Assembly: GCF_000317575.1 (NCBI RefSeq)
Contig: NC_019750.1
Coordinates: 1 to 64,000 of the forward strand
From: Stanieria cyanosphaera PCC 7437
Lineage (GTDB): Bacteria > Cyanobacteriota > Cyanobacteriia > Cyanobacteriales > Xenococcaceae
Direction: 5' to 3'
DNA: 64,000 nucleotides
The position numbers and the translations under genes are program-made. Under the pieces are notes generated by a model. The model was not told where the DNA came from, made no database searches, and worked only from the letters and a program-made list of their open reading frames with translations. This document shows positions 40,268 through 50,230 of the stretch, one piece after another (position 1 is the first letter of the stretch; each line of letters opens with the position of its first letter).

Positions 40268-40816
40268 ATGTCAAATAAATTATTTATATCTTCTGTAATG
40301 GCAATTTCTACTATGGTTTTTGGAGCTAATTATTTGGTTTCTAAACCTGTAAATGCAGTGGAACTACTCGACGGACAAAAAGCTTTTGAAAGCTCTCCTC
40401 GCCTAACTCGCGCTGCTGCCACTTTTAGCAATCGCAATAATCCTGGAGCCAAATATCAATTTACGATTGAAGTTCCCGAAGATGCAGGAGAGGCTTTAAA
40501 ATCGGTCAAGATTACTCAGAAGGAAAATTCCGATACTGTTGTTTTCAAAGCAGACAAGACTAAAGCGTCACTGGGCAACAGTTTATCAGGCGATAATATT
40601 CCTCTGACTGCGGTGGAGAAAGAGTCCAAGCCTGGAGACATAATTGTTCTCTTTGATACTCCTGTAGAGCCAGGAAATACAGTCACAATATCCATCAAAC
40701 CAAAGCAGAATCCTTCGGTTGATGGAGTCTATTTATTTGGTGTTACCGCCTTTCCTACTGGAGAAAATAGCCCTGGGCTATATTTGGGTTCTGGTCAAAT
40801 TCACATCACCAAATAA
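40268..40816 (+). CDS. DUF2808 secreted protein
   Basis: 182 residues from ATG 40268, with a signal peptide (SSVMAISTMVFGANYLVS...). The mature part is beta-rich: PGAKYQFTIEVPEDAGEALKSVKI, VLFDTPVEPGNTVTI and GVYLFGVTAFPTGENSPGLYLGSGQI, as in cyanobacterial DUF2808 proteins. Role unknown; its position between the metal two-component system and the RND genes suggests a periplasmic metal-stress function. Confidence 0.78.
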   Translation: MSNKLFISSVMAISTMVFGANYLVSKPVNAVELLDGQKAFESSPRLTRAAATFSNRNNPGAKYQFTIEVPEDAGEALKSVKITQKENSDTVVFKADKTKASLGNSLSGDNIPLTAVEKESKPGDIIVLFDTPVEPGNTVTISIKPKQNPSVDGVYLFGVTAFPTGENSPGLYLGSGQIHITK

Positions 40817-40945
40817 TACTTTTAGGAACGAGAGCGATCGCTTCTCACCACTACAATCTACAACCAACTCAAGAGATTTCATGCTGATTTAATACTCTTG
40901 TGTCATCTTGGTTTAAAGATACGACTTTAGCTTGCAACTTTGCCC

Positions 40946-42796
40946 ATGACCGCAAATACTACGAAGAATCAAGACGACGAGCGCGTTCCCTTGCCCCCAT
41001 TCGAGGGTAAACGTCTTCCGTCGACGCGGGGTCGCTCGTCAATGTCAGATGACAATGAGAACTCGCTAGAAGATTCTCAAAAATCCAAATCTGTAACCGA
41101 AGAGGTTACGTATCCTTCAACTGTCGAACCAGAAAAATTAACAGAAACCGATTCTCAGCAGGATTCAGCTTCTAATTTTAAACTGGGCAAAACCCTTTTA
41201 GGATTAGGAGTTTTCGTCCTCCTGACGGGAAATATCTTGGTCTTAACCAACCACCTAAAGCCTTCTAGTTCGATGGCAGGGATGGAAGGAATGGATCATG
41301 GGGATATGTCTATGGAAGACATGATGGCGGTGGATGGTTCGTTTAATCCCAATCCTGTGCGGGTAGAAACCGTTAAACCCCAGGTGTTAGAAGCCAGTGT
41401 TAGCTATACAGGAACAATTAAACCTTATGAAGAAATTATGGTTTATCCCCGTGTGGCAGGACAACTGACGAACTATTCTGTCTATCCAGGCGATCGCGTT
41501 ACCGCAGGACAACCTATAGCTACCTTGGATGCTTCGGAATTAACTACGGGAGTAGCTGAAGCAGCAGCAGAGGTTAGCACGATGGAAACCGATCTGGAGA
41601 TGAGCAAAATTGAGGTAGACGAACAAAGAAGCGCGATCGCCCAGATTGAAGCCGATTTAGATTATCTCAACCTGAAAAAAGACCGCTTTGCCCGACTGGT
41701 TAAGGATAGGGTGATTTCCCAAGATGAGTTTGATGTAGTCGATAGCGAAGTCAGAAGTAAAGAAGCTGCCCTCAAACAAGCACGGGTTAAATTAGCGCGA
41801 ATGGAAGCTCAGGTAACTAATAACCGAGCCAAGATTAACCAAGCCAAAGCTAAAGTCGATACTGCTAAGGTTATGCAGGGTTACACCACCATTAATTCTC
41901 CCATTTCGGGCATCGTGCAGGAACGGAACATCGATCCTGGGGTGGTGGTTCAACCCAGTATGGGCATTGTTAAAATCGGCAACTACGATCGGGTACGCTT
42001 ACAGGCTAATGTCGCCCAGAGTGATGCCGTTAATATTCGTCCTGGGGCAACAGTGGTTGCTACTATTCCTGGTAGTAATATTGCGCCAATCAAAGGTAAA
42101 ACTACCAGCATCTTTCCCCAAGCCAACAGTCAAACTCGCACCGTAACGGTAGAGGCGGTAATTGATAATCCCGACGGACAATTACTTTCTGGTAAGTTCC
42201 TCGAAATGCAAATTGTCACTGCCCGTAAACCTAATGCCATTACTATTCCCCAAGCTGCGGTGGTGGAATTTCAAGACCAACCTTCAGTTTGGGTAGTTGA
42301 AGGAGATACGGTAACAGCCCAACCAATAACATTAGGAATGTCTACAGGAGACAGAATAGAAGTTATCAGTGGCTTAGAGTCGGGACAAGCGGTAGTAACT
42401 TCGGGTCAAAATCGCTTGGTAGAAAATGCCCCCGTAGCGGTTATCAACCAGTCCGAACAATTTATACCAACGAATAAAGCTGCTAACCAGGACATTCAAA
42501 TTCAGTTAATCAGTCCCGATAATAACGAGGTAGCAATGGGTGATGTCCAATTAATACTGGAAGTGAAAGACGATCGGGGTCAACCGATAGAGGTAAAAGA
42601 TTTAGAGGTTAGCGCATCAATGCCCATGAAAAACATGGCACCGATGACGGCAAAAGTAGAAGTCCAACCCGCAGATAAACCTGGTCGCTTTCAAGTCGAT
42701 ACCTATCTCAGCATGAAAGGAGACTGGACGATTACTGCCCAAGTTAAAGACCCGAAAAATAAAGGTAAGCAAGAGTTTACTGTCAAAGTTCAGTAG
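40946..42796 (+). CDS. RND adaptor (CusB/CzcB-like) with C-terminal FixH-like domain
   Basis: 616 residues from ATG 40946 (ATG 41044 is an alternative). It has a cytoplasmic polar N-terminus, a membrane span (LGLGVFVLLTGNILVLTN) and a Met/His-rich MAGMEGMDHGDMSMEDMM likely to bind copper or silver. Next come HlyD barrel and lipoyl motifs and a coiled coil. A C-terminal FixH/YtkA-like beta domain (about residues 515-616) is homologous to the lipoprotein that follows. It connects the inner-membrane RND pump to an outer-membrane channel. Confidence 0.83.
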   Translation: MTANTTKNQDDERVPLPPFEGKRLPSTRGRSSMSDDNENSLEDSQKSKSVTEEVTYPSTVEPEKLTETDSQQDSASNFKLGKTLLGLGVFVLLTGNILVLTNHLKPSSSMAGMEGMDHGDMSMEDMMAVDGSFNPNPVRVETVKPQVLEASVSYTGTIKPYEEIMVYPRVAGQLTNYSVYPGDRVTAGQPIATLDASELTTGVAEAAAEVSTMETDLEMSKIEVDEQRSAIAQIEADLDYLNLKKDRFARLVKDRVISQDEFDVVDSEVRSKEAALKQARVKLARMEAQVTNNRAKINQAKAKVDTAKVMQGYTTINSPISGIVQERNIDPGVVVQPSMGIVKIGNYDRVRLQANVAQSDAVNIRPGATVVATIPGSNIAPIKGKTTSIFPQANSQTRTVTVEAVIDNPDGQLLSGKFLEMQIVTARKPNAITIPQAAVVEFQDQPSVWVVEGDTVTAQPITLGMSTGDRIEVISGLESGQAVVTSGQNRLVENAPVAVINQSEQFIPTNKAANQDIQIQLISPDNNEVAMGDVQLILEVKDDRGQPIEVKDLEVSASMPMKNMAPMTAKVEVQPADKPGRFQVDTYLSMKGDWTITAQVKDPKNKGKQEFTVKVQ

Positions 42797-42902
42797 CAAT
42801 TCAAAGCTGCAAAAGTTTTCCCCTTAGCCCATAAAACAAACTATTCCAGCCAGGGACAGTTTGCCTATACAAATTTTTATCTACTAACTAAAAATACCAA
42901 CC

Positions 42903-43337
42903 ATGAAAAAACTAATCTTAATTCTACTTCCCCTAAGTTTACTCGCGATCGCCTGTAGTCCCGCTCAAAGTGATACTAATGTTACTTTTACTGCTTCAAC
43001 GGAAAAGGCACAAAATAAACAAGCCAATACAGCTACCGTAAATTTAGTTAGTCCCGAACCCCAAACAGAAATCCCTATGGGTGAAGCCGAGATGATTTTA
43101 GAAGTGGTAGATAGCAATGGCGAACCAGTAAAAGTAGAAACCTTAGATGTCAGCGCGACTATGCCAATGGACGGCATGGAAGACATGATTGGCAACGTAG
43201 AAGTTACACCAGCAGACGAACCTGGTCGTTTTAAAGCGACTACCTATTTTGGAATGCAGGGAACTTGGAATATAGTTGCCAGCGTGAAAGATCCTCAATA
43301 TCAAGCGAACCAAGAATTTACTTTTGAAGTGAAATAG
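42903..43337 (+). CDS. FixH/YtkA-like lipoprotein
   Basis: 144 residues with a lipoprotein signal (LILLPLSLLAIAC, lipidated Cys). The beta domain with PMGEAEMILEVVD, LDVSATMPMDGMEDMIG and DEPGRFKATTYFGMQGTW is close in sequence to the adaptor's own C-terminal domain, with Met residues that could bind copper. Between adaptor and pump genes, so likely a periplasmic copper-handling partner. Confidence 0.75.
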   Translation: MKKLILILLPLSLLAIACSPAQSDTNVTFTASTEKAQNKQANTATVNLVSPEPQTEIPMGEAEMILEVVDSNGEPVKVETLDVSATMPMDGMEDMIGNVEVTPADEPGRFKATTYFGMQGTWNIVASVKDPQYQANQEFTFEVK

Positions 43338-43389
43338 TTTGATTTCTCTAACTAGCAAAGTCATTTAATCTGCCCCAAGTCTCTACTCC

Positions 43390-46300
43390 ATGAAAACCTT
43401 TTTTACTCGTTGGTCAATCCGCAACCCTGTAATTACTGTCGCCCTCTATATCGGGGTGCTGATTCTTTCTGTTCTCACCTTAATAGTCATTCCCGTGCGG
43501 ATGATGCCCTACGTGCAGAGTCCTCTGGTAGCAGTAATTACCAGAACTCCAGGTTCTTCGCCAATGGAAGTGGAAACCTATATCAGCAAACCCATTGAGC
43601 AACGCATGACTGTTCTGGATGGGGTGCGTTTTGTGCGTTCTAGTTCCCAGCAAGATTTATCGCTGGTGACGTTGCAATTTGCCTGGGGTGGGGACATTAA
43701 TAAAGCGGTTCGGGATGTGCAAAGCGTGATGAAATCGGCGGAGGGAGATTTGCCGATGGATGGGATCAATACCCGTTCTTATTGGGTGTTGCCCATCGAT
43801 CCATTAAACCGTCCCGTGCTGACTCTGGCATTTAAAGCTGAGGGTTGGGATCGGGTAAAGTTAAGAGAGTTTGCCGATAATACCCTAGTCGATCGCCTGA
43901 CTAGCGTGCAGGATGTACAGTCTGTTTTCATTACAGGGGGTTATCGCCGACAGCTACAGGTAATAGTCGATCGCCAGAAGCTAGCAGCCTACGGACTTTC
44001 GATTCTTCAGGTTAGAGATGCGATCGATAATAATAATGTCAGTAAGGGTGCAGGGGTATTAACTCAAGGTGAGGAAGAAATCTTAGTACGGGCAGACGAT
44101 CGCGCTCTTAATGCCCAAGTAGTTAGGAATTATCCCATCTTGGAAATGGACGGGCAGATTGTCTATGTTCGAGATGTGGCAGAAGTAAGGGATACTTATG
44201 AAGAACGACGCAGTGCCTATCGTTATAATGGGGAATCTGCTTTAGCAGTTAATGTCATTCAAAAACCTGATTCTAGTTCCCCACAAGTAATTGCCAGAGT
44301 GAGAAAGGAACTGGAAAAAATTGAATCTCAGTATCCAGGGTTAGAGTTTGAAGAGGCTTATGATAACTCTTTCTTAGTAGAGTTAATCAAAGATAGCACT
44401 ACAGGAGAATTATTAATCAGTGTGGCATTGGCGGGGTTAGTAATTCTGCTGTTTTTAGAAGATTTTCGGGCAACGGCGATCGTCATGATTTCTATTCCCA
44501 CTACTCTCGCTCTTTCCATGCTGCCCTTTATTCCTTCCTCGATGTCCCTCAACTCTTCAACTTTAGTGGGGATGATGATGGCAATTGGGAAATTGGTGGA
44601 TGATTCGATTATTGTCATTGACTCGATTGATCGCAAGTTAAAAGAAGATAAAACACCCCGACAAGCAGCCATTCAAGGTACGGGTGAAGTATTTCTCGCC
44701 AGTGCTGCTGCTAGCTTGGTGATGATTGCAGCTTTAATGCCTACCATTCTCTCTGGTGGTTTGACGGGGTTGATGTTTGCAGGGTTAATCTTACCGATGG
44801 TGTTTGCTTTTATTGCCTCGCTGTTGGTTTCAATTACCCTGATTCCTCTATTGGCAGCTTTTTTCCTCAAACCAATCGGGGAAACACAGGGAAATCGTAA
44901 GACATGGTTGCAATGGTTATTAACTCCTTTCCGTTTGGGTTTTGAGGCATTAGAAAAGGGTTACGGTTGGTTATTAGATATCTGCTTGAAAAATCGGGAA
45001 ATTACCCTAGCGATCGCTACTGCTACCATTGTGTTAGCCTTTGCTCTTTATCCCCTAGTTCCTCAAGAGATGATGCCTCTGGGAGATTCGGGACAATTTA
45101 TGGCAACCATCGAACTAGAAGCAGGAGCATCTTTTGAACGAACCAACCAGGTAGCACAACAGTTTGAATCGATACTGTTAGAACAGCCTGAAATTGAAAA
45201 AGTATCTTCTAATGTTGGTTTTGAAATGACTCGTAACAGTACCTACTTTAGCGGTTACAGTATGGGTAGCGTTAATACAGCTTCGGCGATCGTCACTCTC
45301 AAAGATTTGAATGAACGTAACCGTGATATTTGGCAGATTATGGATGGGGTGGAAGCTGAGGCTCGTCGCACTATCCCTGGTTTACGGCGCATTGCCATTA
45401 AGGAAATGGGGGTAGACGTAATGGCAACTTCTGCTGCACCGATTCAAATTGCGGTATACGGCGAAGATTTAGATGTTCTTTACCCTCTAGCAGAAAAAGT
45501 CTTAAAAATTGCCGAAGACACCCCTGGATTGGTAATGGCACATACCAGTTCTTCTCTATCTCAACCCGAATATAAACTAGAGATAGATCGCCGTCGCGCT
45601 CAGGAATTGGGCTTAAATATCGAACAAGTAGCCGAACAAGCCCGTTACGCTCTCAATGGTGGTTTTACTCGTAAATATTATAATCGTCCCAACCTCAGAC
45701 AGAATGATATTTTAGTCCGCTACCACCAAAGCGATCGCGCTTACGGTCAGAATCTCGCTGCTACCTACATTACAACCCCCAACGGACAGCAAGTACCTTT
45801 AAGTACCGTTGCCACTTTAAAACGGGAATTTGGTCCGACTTTAATCGAACACATTAACGGCAAACGAGTAGTCTACGTCAACGGTTACTATCGTAAATCC
45901 AGTCCTGCTTCGATGGATTTATCAATGGCGATCGCTATGCGGGCGGGAGAAGAATTAGATTTCCCTCCAGGCTACGGTTTAGATTCGATGGGGGATATGA
46001 CCGATATGATGATTGAATTTGATCGCCTTCTTAAAGGGTTAATCGTTTCCATCATTTTGATTTACTTAATCTTGGTAATTCAATTCGGTTCGTTTATTCA
46101 ACCCTTAGTTATGATGCTGTCAATTCCCCTACAGTTAATCGGCGTATTTGGCGCATTGTTACTGGCAAAACAAACTCTTTCGACAGTTTCAATCTTGGGA
46201 ATAATTATTCTTTCTGGTATTTCCGTCTCTGCTGCCATTTTGCTACTAGAATTAATCCTTACTAAGCGACAGGAAGGTGTACCCAGAGCCGAAGCCATCC

Positions 46301-46566
46301 GCCAAGCTGGACCAGTGCGACTCAAAGCCATCTTTATGACCACCCTAACCACCATGATTGTGATTGTCCGATTGGCATTTTATCCCGAAACGGGCATGGA
46401 TGCCTATTCTCCCATTGCCACAGTGATTTTGGGTGGACTGACTGTTTCTACTCTGCTGACTTTAATAGTGATTCCCATTGTTTATACCTTAGTTGATGAC
46501 ATTACTCAGGGATTAGCTATGTTTAAAAGGAGGCGATCGCCTAAATCGGTTACTGAGTTACAATAA
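43390..46566 (+). CDS. RND-family heavy-metal efflux pump (CusA/CzcA/NrsA-like)
   Basis: 1058 residues, the normal length. It has 12 spans in the usual 1+5+1+5 layout with two large periplasmic loops. The TM4 region GKLVDDSIIVIDSIDRK and the C-terminal half with FGSFIQPLVMMLSIPLQLIGV are typical. Substrate group is likely mono- or divalent metal given the Met-rich adaptor and Cop/Nrs-type sensors. Operon with the adaptor and FixH-like lipoprotein. An outer-membrane channel gene is not seen next to it. Confidence 0.88.
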   Translation: MKTFFTRWSIRNPVITVALYIGVLILSVLTLIVIPVRMMPYVQSPLVAVITRTPGSSPMEVETYISKPIEQRMTVLDGVRFVRSSSQQDLSLVTLQFAWGGDINKAVRDVQSVMKSAEGDLPMDGINTRSYWVLPIDPLNRPVLTLAFKAEGWDRVKLREFADNTLVDRLTSVQDVQSVFITGGYRRQLQVIVDRQKLAAYGLSILQVRDAIDNNNVSKGAGVLTQGEEEILVRADDRALNAQVVRNYPILEMDGQIVYVRDVAEVRDTYEERRSAYRYNGESALAVNVIQKPDSSSPQVIARVRKELEKIESQYPGLEFEEAYDNSFLVELIKDSTTGELLISVALAGLVILLFLEDFRATAIVMISIPTTLALSMLPFIPSSMSLNSSTLVGMMMAIGKLVDDSIIVIDSIDRKLKEDKTPRQAAIQGTGEVFLASAAASLVMIAALMPTILSGGLTGLMFAGLILPMVFAFIASLLVSITLIPLLAAFFLKPIGETQGNRKTWLQWLLTPFRLGFEALEKGYGWLLDICLKNREITLAIATATIVLAFALYPLVPQEMMPLGDSGQFMATIELEAGASFERTNQVAQQFESILLEQPEIEKVSSNVGFEMTRNSTYFSGYSMGSVNTASAIVTLKDLNERNRDIWQIMDGVEAEARRTIPGLRRIAIKEMGVDVMATSAAPIQIAVYGEDLDVLYPLAEKVLKIAEDTPGLVMAHTSSSLSQPEYKLEIDRRRAQELGLNIEQVAEQARYALNGGFTRKYYNRPNLRQNDILVRYHQSDRAYGQNLAATYITTPNGQQVPLSTVATLKREFGPTLIEHINGKRVVYVNGYYRKSSPASMDLSMAIAMRAGEELDFPPGYGLDSMGDMTDMMIEFDRLLKGLIVSIILIYLILVIQFGSFIQPLVMMLSIPLQLIGVFGALLLAKQTLSTVSILGIIILSGISVSAAILLLELILTKRQEGVPRAEAIRQAGPVRLKAIFMTTLTTMIVIVRLAFYPETGMDAYSPIATVILGGLTVSTLLTLIVIPIVYTLVDDITQGLAMFKRRRSPKSVTELQ

Positions 46567-46567
46567 A

Positions 46568-46792
46568 ATGGTTGCTATATCAGAGAATATGTTGAGTGTG
46601 GCTAGGGAAAAATATCAGACTTATCCTAACGTTGAATTTCATCAAGCCTCAGTTCATTCACTGCCCTTTGCTAGTCAATCTTTTGATGTAGTAGTATCAG
46701 CTAAATTTGAAATTAACCGTGCTACTAAAGTTCGTTTTGGGGTTATTTGGGGACTGATGGCTGTGACTGCTGTACCATCTGAAATAAGTTAA
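46568..46792 (+). pseudogene. Internally deleted copy of the 37087 methyltransferase
   Basis: 74 codons. The first part (MLSVAREKYQTYPNVEFHQASVHSLPFAS) matches the middle of the methyltransferase at 37087-37725. It then jumps to the C-terminal NRATKVRFGVIWGLMAVT segment. The N-terminal SAM motif and about 60 residues in between are missing. Directly follows the RND pump gene. Confidence 0.8.
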
Positions 46793-46878
46793 GTAAAACA
46801 AAAATATCATACTTTAATAATTTGCATTTGATTAGTCAGCCTTTCAGGTATGAGATCACCTTCAACACTAGATTGCAA

Positions 46879-47544
46879 TTATGCCTTCTTCTTAACTGCC
46901 ACACCAATAATCTGAGGACTGACAATTACTGGAACATTTGCCCGAAAATGCTGGTAATCGACTCGCTCAAATCCTGCATTTTCTAATGCGACCCAAGTTT
47001 CGCGATTGGGATGACAACCATCGCCCAGAACTGTCCAGACAGGCTGTATCCAGTTTTGAATTCGTCGCAGTCCCGTTCTCCGTGGTGCAGCTACGTGTTC
47101 GAGAAAGAAAAATTGTCCGTCTGGTTTAAGTACCCGAAGAATTTCTTGCAGTACAGAAGATAGATTCTCTACCGAACACAAAACTAGCGTGCTGACTACC
47201 GCATCAATGCTATTGTCTTCAGCATCCAATCGTTCGGCAGTTCCACTTTTGATGTTAATGTCTAATCCCAGTCGCTCTGCTTCTTGCTGAAGATAGGGAT
47301 ACATATATGAGTTAGGCTCAACTCCAGTCCAATGAATATCGCTTGGATAGTAACGCAGATTAGGTCCAGTACCAGGTCCAATCTCTAGGACATTGCCGTG
47401 CAGATCGGCAAACAGTTCACGCTTGCGATCGCTCATTTCTGCTTCATATTTAGCATTACCATGAGCCAATAGCCAAGCAAAGAACCGTTGATACCAGCCT
47501 GGAGTAGATGTAGTAGCAGATTTGATGTTTATTTCTTTACTCAT
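46879..47544 (-). CDS. Class I SAM methyltransferase (METTL7/thiol-methyltransferase-like)
   Basis: 221 residues with motif I VLEIGPGTGPNLRYY, motif II SIDAVVSTLVLCSVENL and the post-motif KPDGQFFFLEHVAAP ending in IQPVWTVLGDGCHPNRET. This arrangement is close to METTL7/thiol methyltransferases and related bacterial enzymes. Substrate unknown. It precedes (on the minus strand follows) a membrane-protein gene by 25 nt. Confidence 0.75.
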   Translation of the reverse strand: MSKEINIKSATTSTPGWYQRFFAWLLAHGNAKYEAEMSDRKRELFADLHGNVLEIGPGTGPNLRYYPSDIHWTGVEPNSYMYPYLQQEAERLGLDINIKSGTAERLDAEDNSIDAVVSTLVLCSVENLSSVLQEILRVLKPDGQFFFLEHVAAPRRTGLRRIQNWIQPVWTVLGDGCHPNRETWVALENAGFERVDYQHFRANVPVIVSPQIIGVAVKKKA

Positions 47545-47569
47545 AGAATTTAGTTAGCTTACTCTACAC

Positions 47570-48046
47570 TCAATTTGAGGATGTACGCTTAGTTGATGAA
47601 AGTTGTCTGCTTACAAACCAAACGATTAACGGCGGGATTATTAACCACTGAAGCACTGGTGATAAACCAGTTCCCAAAAAGGGTAATGTTGGCATAATAT
47701 CCTCATATTGCCATCTGTTCAGAATTCCTGTGGCTAGGGCTTCAAAAATTATTGTTATGACAATTCCTACCAAGATAAAAATACTAACTTGCCACCAGTT
47801 GGGTTGAAGAATCCAGCGACGCGACTTCGATAGAACTGCTACAGTTCCAAAAGCAGCAAGTGAAATTCCCACATCTCCTACAGTAGCCAGAGTACAATTG
47901 TTGACTACATCTGTGCAGGTAAACTCAGGTGAAACTTTAAAAAAAGGCATTTGCTGCATTTCCCACAAGAAATTAAGCAGAAAAGAGAAAATAGCAACAT
48001 TTAATTCGGGTAAGTTAAGCCAACTCATAGAATCAATGTTATTCAA
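47570..48046 (-). CDS. Membrane protein, unknown function
   Basis: 158 residues with about four spans (AIFSFLLNFLWEMQQ, VGDVGISLAAFGTVAVLS, QVSIFILVGIVITIIFEAL, PVLQWLIIPPLIVWFV). The Cys pair EFTCTDVVNNCT lies between spans. No family recognised with confidence. Probably an operon with the methyltransferase. Confidence 0.6.
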   Translation of the reverse strand: MNNIDSMSWLNLPELNVAIFSFLLNFLWEMQQMPFFKVSPEFTCTDVVNNCTLATVGDVGISLAAFGTVAVLSKSRRWILQPNWWQVSIFILVGIVITIIFEALATGILNRWQYEDIMPTLPFLGTGLSPVLQWLIIPPLIVWFVSRQLSSTKRTSSN

Positions 48047-48182
48047 CCTCCTGGAACTGCATCTAAATAAAAGCGATCGCTTATCAAATACTTAGTACGC
48101 CAAGGAGCATGATGGCAAGATAAACTAAGTAAATGCTGTCAAGAGCTAATATCTGCCCTGCCAAAGCTGACAATACCAGTAA

Positions 48183-48530
48183 CTAACTATCGGGCAACGT
48201 CTGAGAGTCTTCTGGCAGAGTCTTTACTAAAGAGGAACAATGACCGTTTGGTAAAGCAAAAATACCTGTCAAGAAGCTTAACAAAACTATTGCTGCAATC
48301 GCATTGCTGAAGCTTTCAAAGATTTTTTTCCGCTTTGCCTCACGTCTTTTTTTCTTCTGAATCTGCTTTGCTGCTTGCTCGATAAATTCTGGTGAGATAT
48401 TAGCTTCTGCTCCAATTTGTACTAATTCGGCTATCGAATAGTTCTGTTCGTGTTGAACCTGAAGTTTTGCAGCCAGAGCGAAAATTTCTGATGTGTATTC
48501 TTGAGGAATTTGTCGATCTAGTTTAGTCAT
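48183..48530 (-). CDS. Small membrane-anchored protein, open beyond its TAG stop
   Basis: 115 residues: a helical N-terminal half, a strongly basic KKKRREAKRKK, then a membrane span (AIAAIVLLSFLTGIFAL). The stop is TAG at 48183. Beyond it the same frame continues for 32 codons to TGA at 48084 with a hydrophobic, coding-like stretch (LLVLSALAGQILALDSIYL). Either the end of the gene or a nonsense-interrupted two-span protein. Unknown function. Confidence 0.55.
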   Translation of the reverse strand: MTKLDRQIPQEYTSEIFALAAKLQVQHEQNYSIAELVQIGAEANISPEFIEQAAKQIQKKKRREAKRKKIFESFSNAIAAIVLLSFLTGIFALPNGHCSSLVKTLPEDSQTLPDS

Positions 48531-48753
48531 AATAAATAGTTATCACTAATTGAATTTAAGTTTTATTTAGAAAAATAAATTCTTGAATTTCCTGTTTTAT
48601 CTAGGCTTTTTTATTTAAAAGCTGCAAATCGTGCCACGATTCAGTTAAATGTCAGTGGCAATGCCGTGTAAGTCACCGAAAATTAGCGTAATGTTACTAG
48701 GCGCGATCGCTACATTGATTCTTGTACCAATTACCATCCCTACGTCCGCACTA

Positions 48754-50208
48754 CTAAGCATTAATCATCAAATTGCCCATCATGCCCAAATCCTCGTGGT
48801 CGAGAACATGACAGTGATACACGGTTTTACCTGTAAAATCTCTAAAGGGAATGCGAATGCGAACAGTTTCACCTCTAGGCACTAGCACCGTATCTCGCCA
48901 AGCCAGTAATGATTCTGGCTGTCCGTTACGACTAATTACTTGAAAAGCATTATTGTGAACGTGGAAGGGATGATCCATCATTCCCGTATTAGTGATTTCC
49001 CAATCTTCTACTGTATCTAGTTGTACTTGAGTATCGAGGCGATCGTGATTATAAGCTTCACCATTGATTAGAAAAGCCATGCCCACGGCGGGATTCATGC
49101 CATGATTGAGTTCAAAGCTTCTTACTGTCTGAGGTTCTGGCAAGGCAGAAATTGAAGCAAGTTGGGTTGGGATTGAAAGAGACTGTCCTTGGTCTTCGTA
49201 GCTAATCGTTACTAAAACTATGGGTTCATCGCGGTTGTTTCTGCCCATCATGCCACCACCCATCATACCCATACCACCGCGATCGTAAGGTAAGTTTAGT
49301 AAGCGGTATTGCCCAGGTTGGCGATCGCCTTTAATTAAAACTTCGGCTCGTTGTCCTGGTATCAGTAGTAATTCGTTAACTTCTATAGGTTCGTTTAACG
49401 CACCTCCGTCAGTAGCAATTTGATAAAAAGAATGATTTTCTAAAGAGAGTCGATAAAAACGGGAAGGAGAGGCATTAAGAATCCGCAAGCGCAATAATCT
49501 TTGTTCGGGTAAAGAAAGACTGGGATTTACTTGTCCGTTAGCGGTAATTATGTCACCTTCTCTTCCCATCATCAGGGACATATGCGCTGAATTGATTAGT
49601 CTGCCATTATTATCCACAGCAAAGTCTTGCAGTACCAAAAACTCTTCTTTTGCTGCTTTAACTTCGGGAATTTCATCTAACTGACCACGCACGATAAACA
49701 AACCTGCCAAACCACCAAATAATTGTTCGGCAACTAAACCATGCAGGTGGGGATGATACCAAAACGTTCCCGCTGGATGATTGGGTGGTATCTGAAATTC
49801 GTAAGTTAGTTTTTCTCCTGGTTTGATATGAAGAAAAACATTATCCGCATTACCCGTAACGGGAATGTGCAAGCCGTGATAATGAATATTAGTCGGTTGA
49901 GAGAGATTATTAGTAAAGTGAAGGCGAACCTTATCTCCTGGTTGGGCTTCCAGGCGAGGTGCGGGGACTTGTCCGTTATAGGTTAATAAATATGCTTGTC
50001 TCCCAGCCAAATTTACGGGATTTTCTTTAGCTATAATGTCTAACTCTAATAACCCATCTCGACTCTGATAGACACCGAATGCACTAGCAGATGAAGAGGG
50101 TAAAGGTTGACTAGAAATAGTTTCTTGACCTAACCAATGACCTACTAAAGCTGTCCCTACACCAGCAGCACCTAATGCAATAAACTGGCGACGGTTAATT
50201 TTAACCAT
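48754..50208 (-). CDS. CueO/CotA-like three-domain multicopper oxidase
   Basis: 484 residues. It has a Tat-like leader (INRRQFIALGAAGVGTALVGH) and copper ligands in IHYHGLHI, FWYHPHLHG, DHPFHVHNNAF and VYHCHVLDHEDLGMM. A Met/Gly-rich loop (GMGMMGGGMMGR) resembles the Cu(I)-binding loops of CueO. Likely a periplasmic cuprous oxidase for copper detoxification. The Cu-handling DUF411 gene lies 22 nt upstream in the same direction. Confidence 0.9.
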   Translation of the reverse strand: MVKINRRQFIALGAAGVGTALVGHWLGQETISSQPLPSSSASAFGVYQSRDGLLELDIIAKENPVNLAGRQAYLLTYNGQVPAPRLEAQPGDKVRLHFTNNLSQPTNIHYHGLHIPVTGNADNVFLHIKPGEKLTYEFQIPPNHPAGTFWYHPHLHGLVAEQLFGGLAGLFIVRGQLDEIPEVKAAKEEFLVLQDFAVDNNGRLINSAHMSLMMGREGDIITANGQVNPSLSLPEQRLLRLRILNASPSRFYRLSLENHSFYQIATDGGALNEPIEVNELLLIPGQRAEVLIKGDRQPGQYRLLNLPYDRGGMGMMGGGMMGRNNRDEPIVLVTISYEDQGQSLSIPTQLASISALPEPQTVRSFELNHGMNPAVGMAFLINGEAYNHDRLDTQVQLDTVEDWEITNTGMMDHPFHVHNNAFQVISRNGQPESLLAWRDTVLVPRGETVRIRIPFRDFTGKTVYHCHVLDHEDLGMMGNLMINA

Positions 50209-50230
50209 GATTAATTTAAACTACTTTTTC

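Noticed and set aside
48649-48885. Short + strand frame at the 3' end of the copper oxidase gene
   Set aside because: It starts outside but mostly overlaps the oxidase antisense. The signal-peptide-like start is suggestive, but no conserved domain follows.
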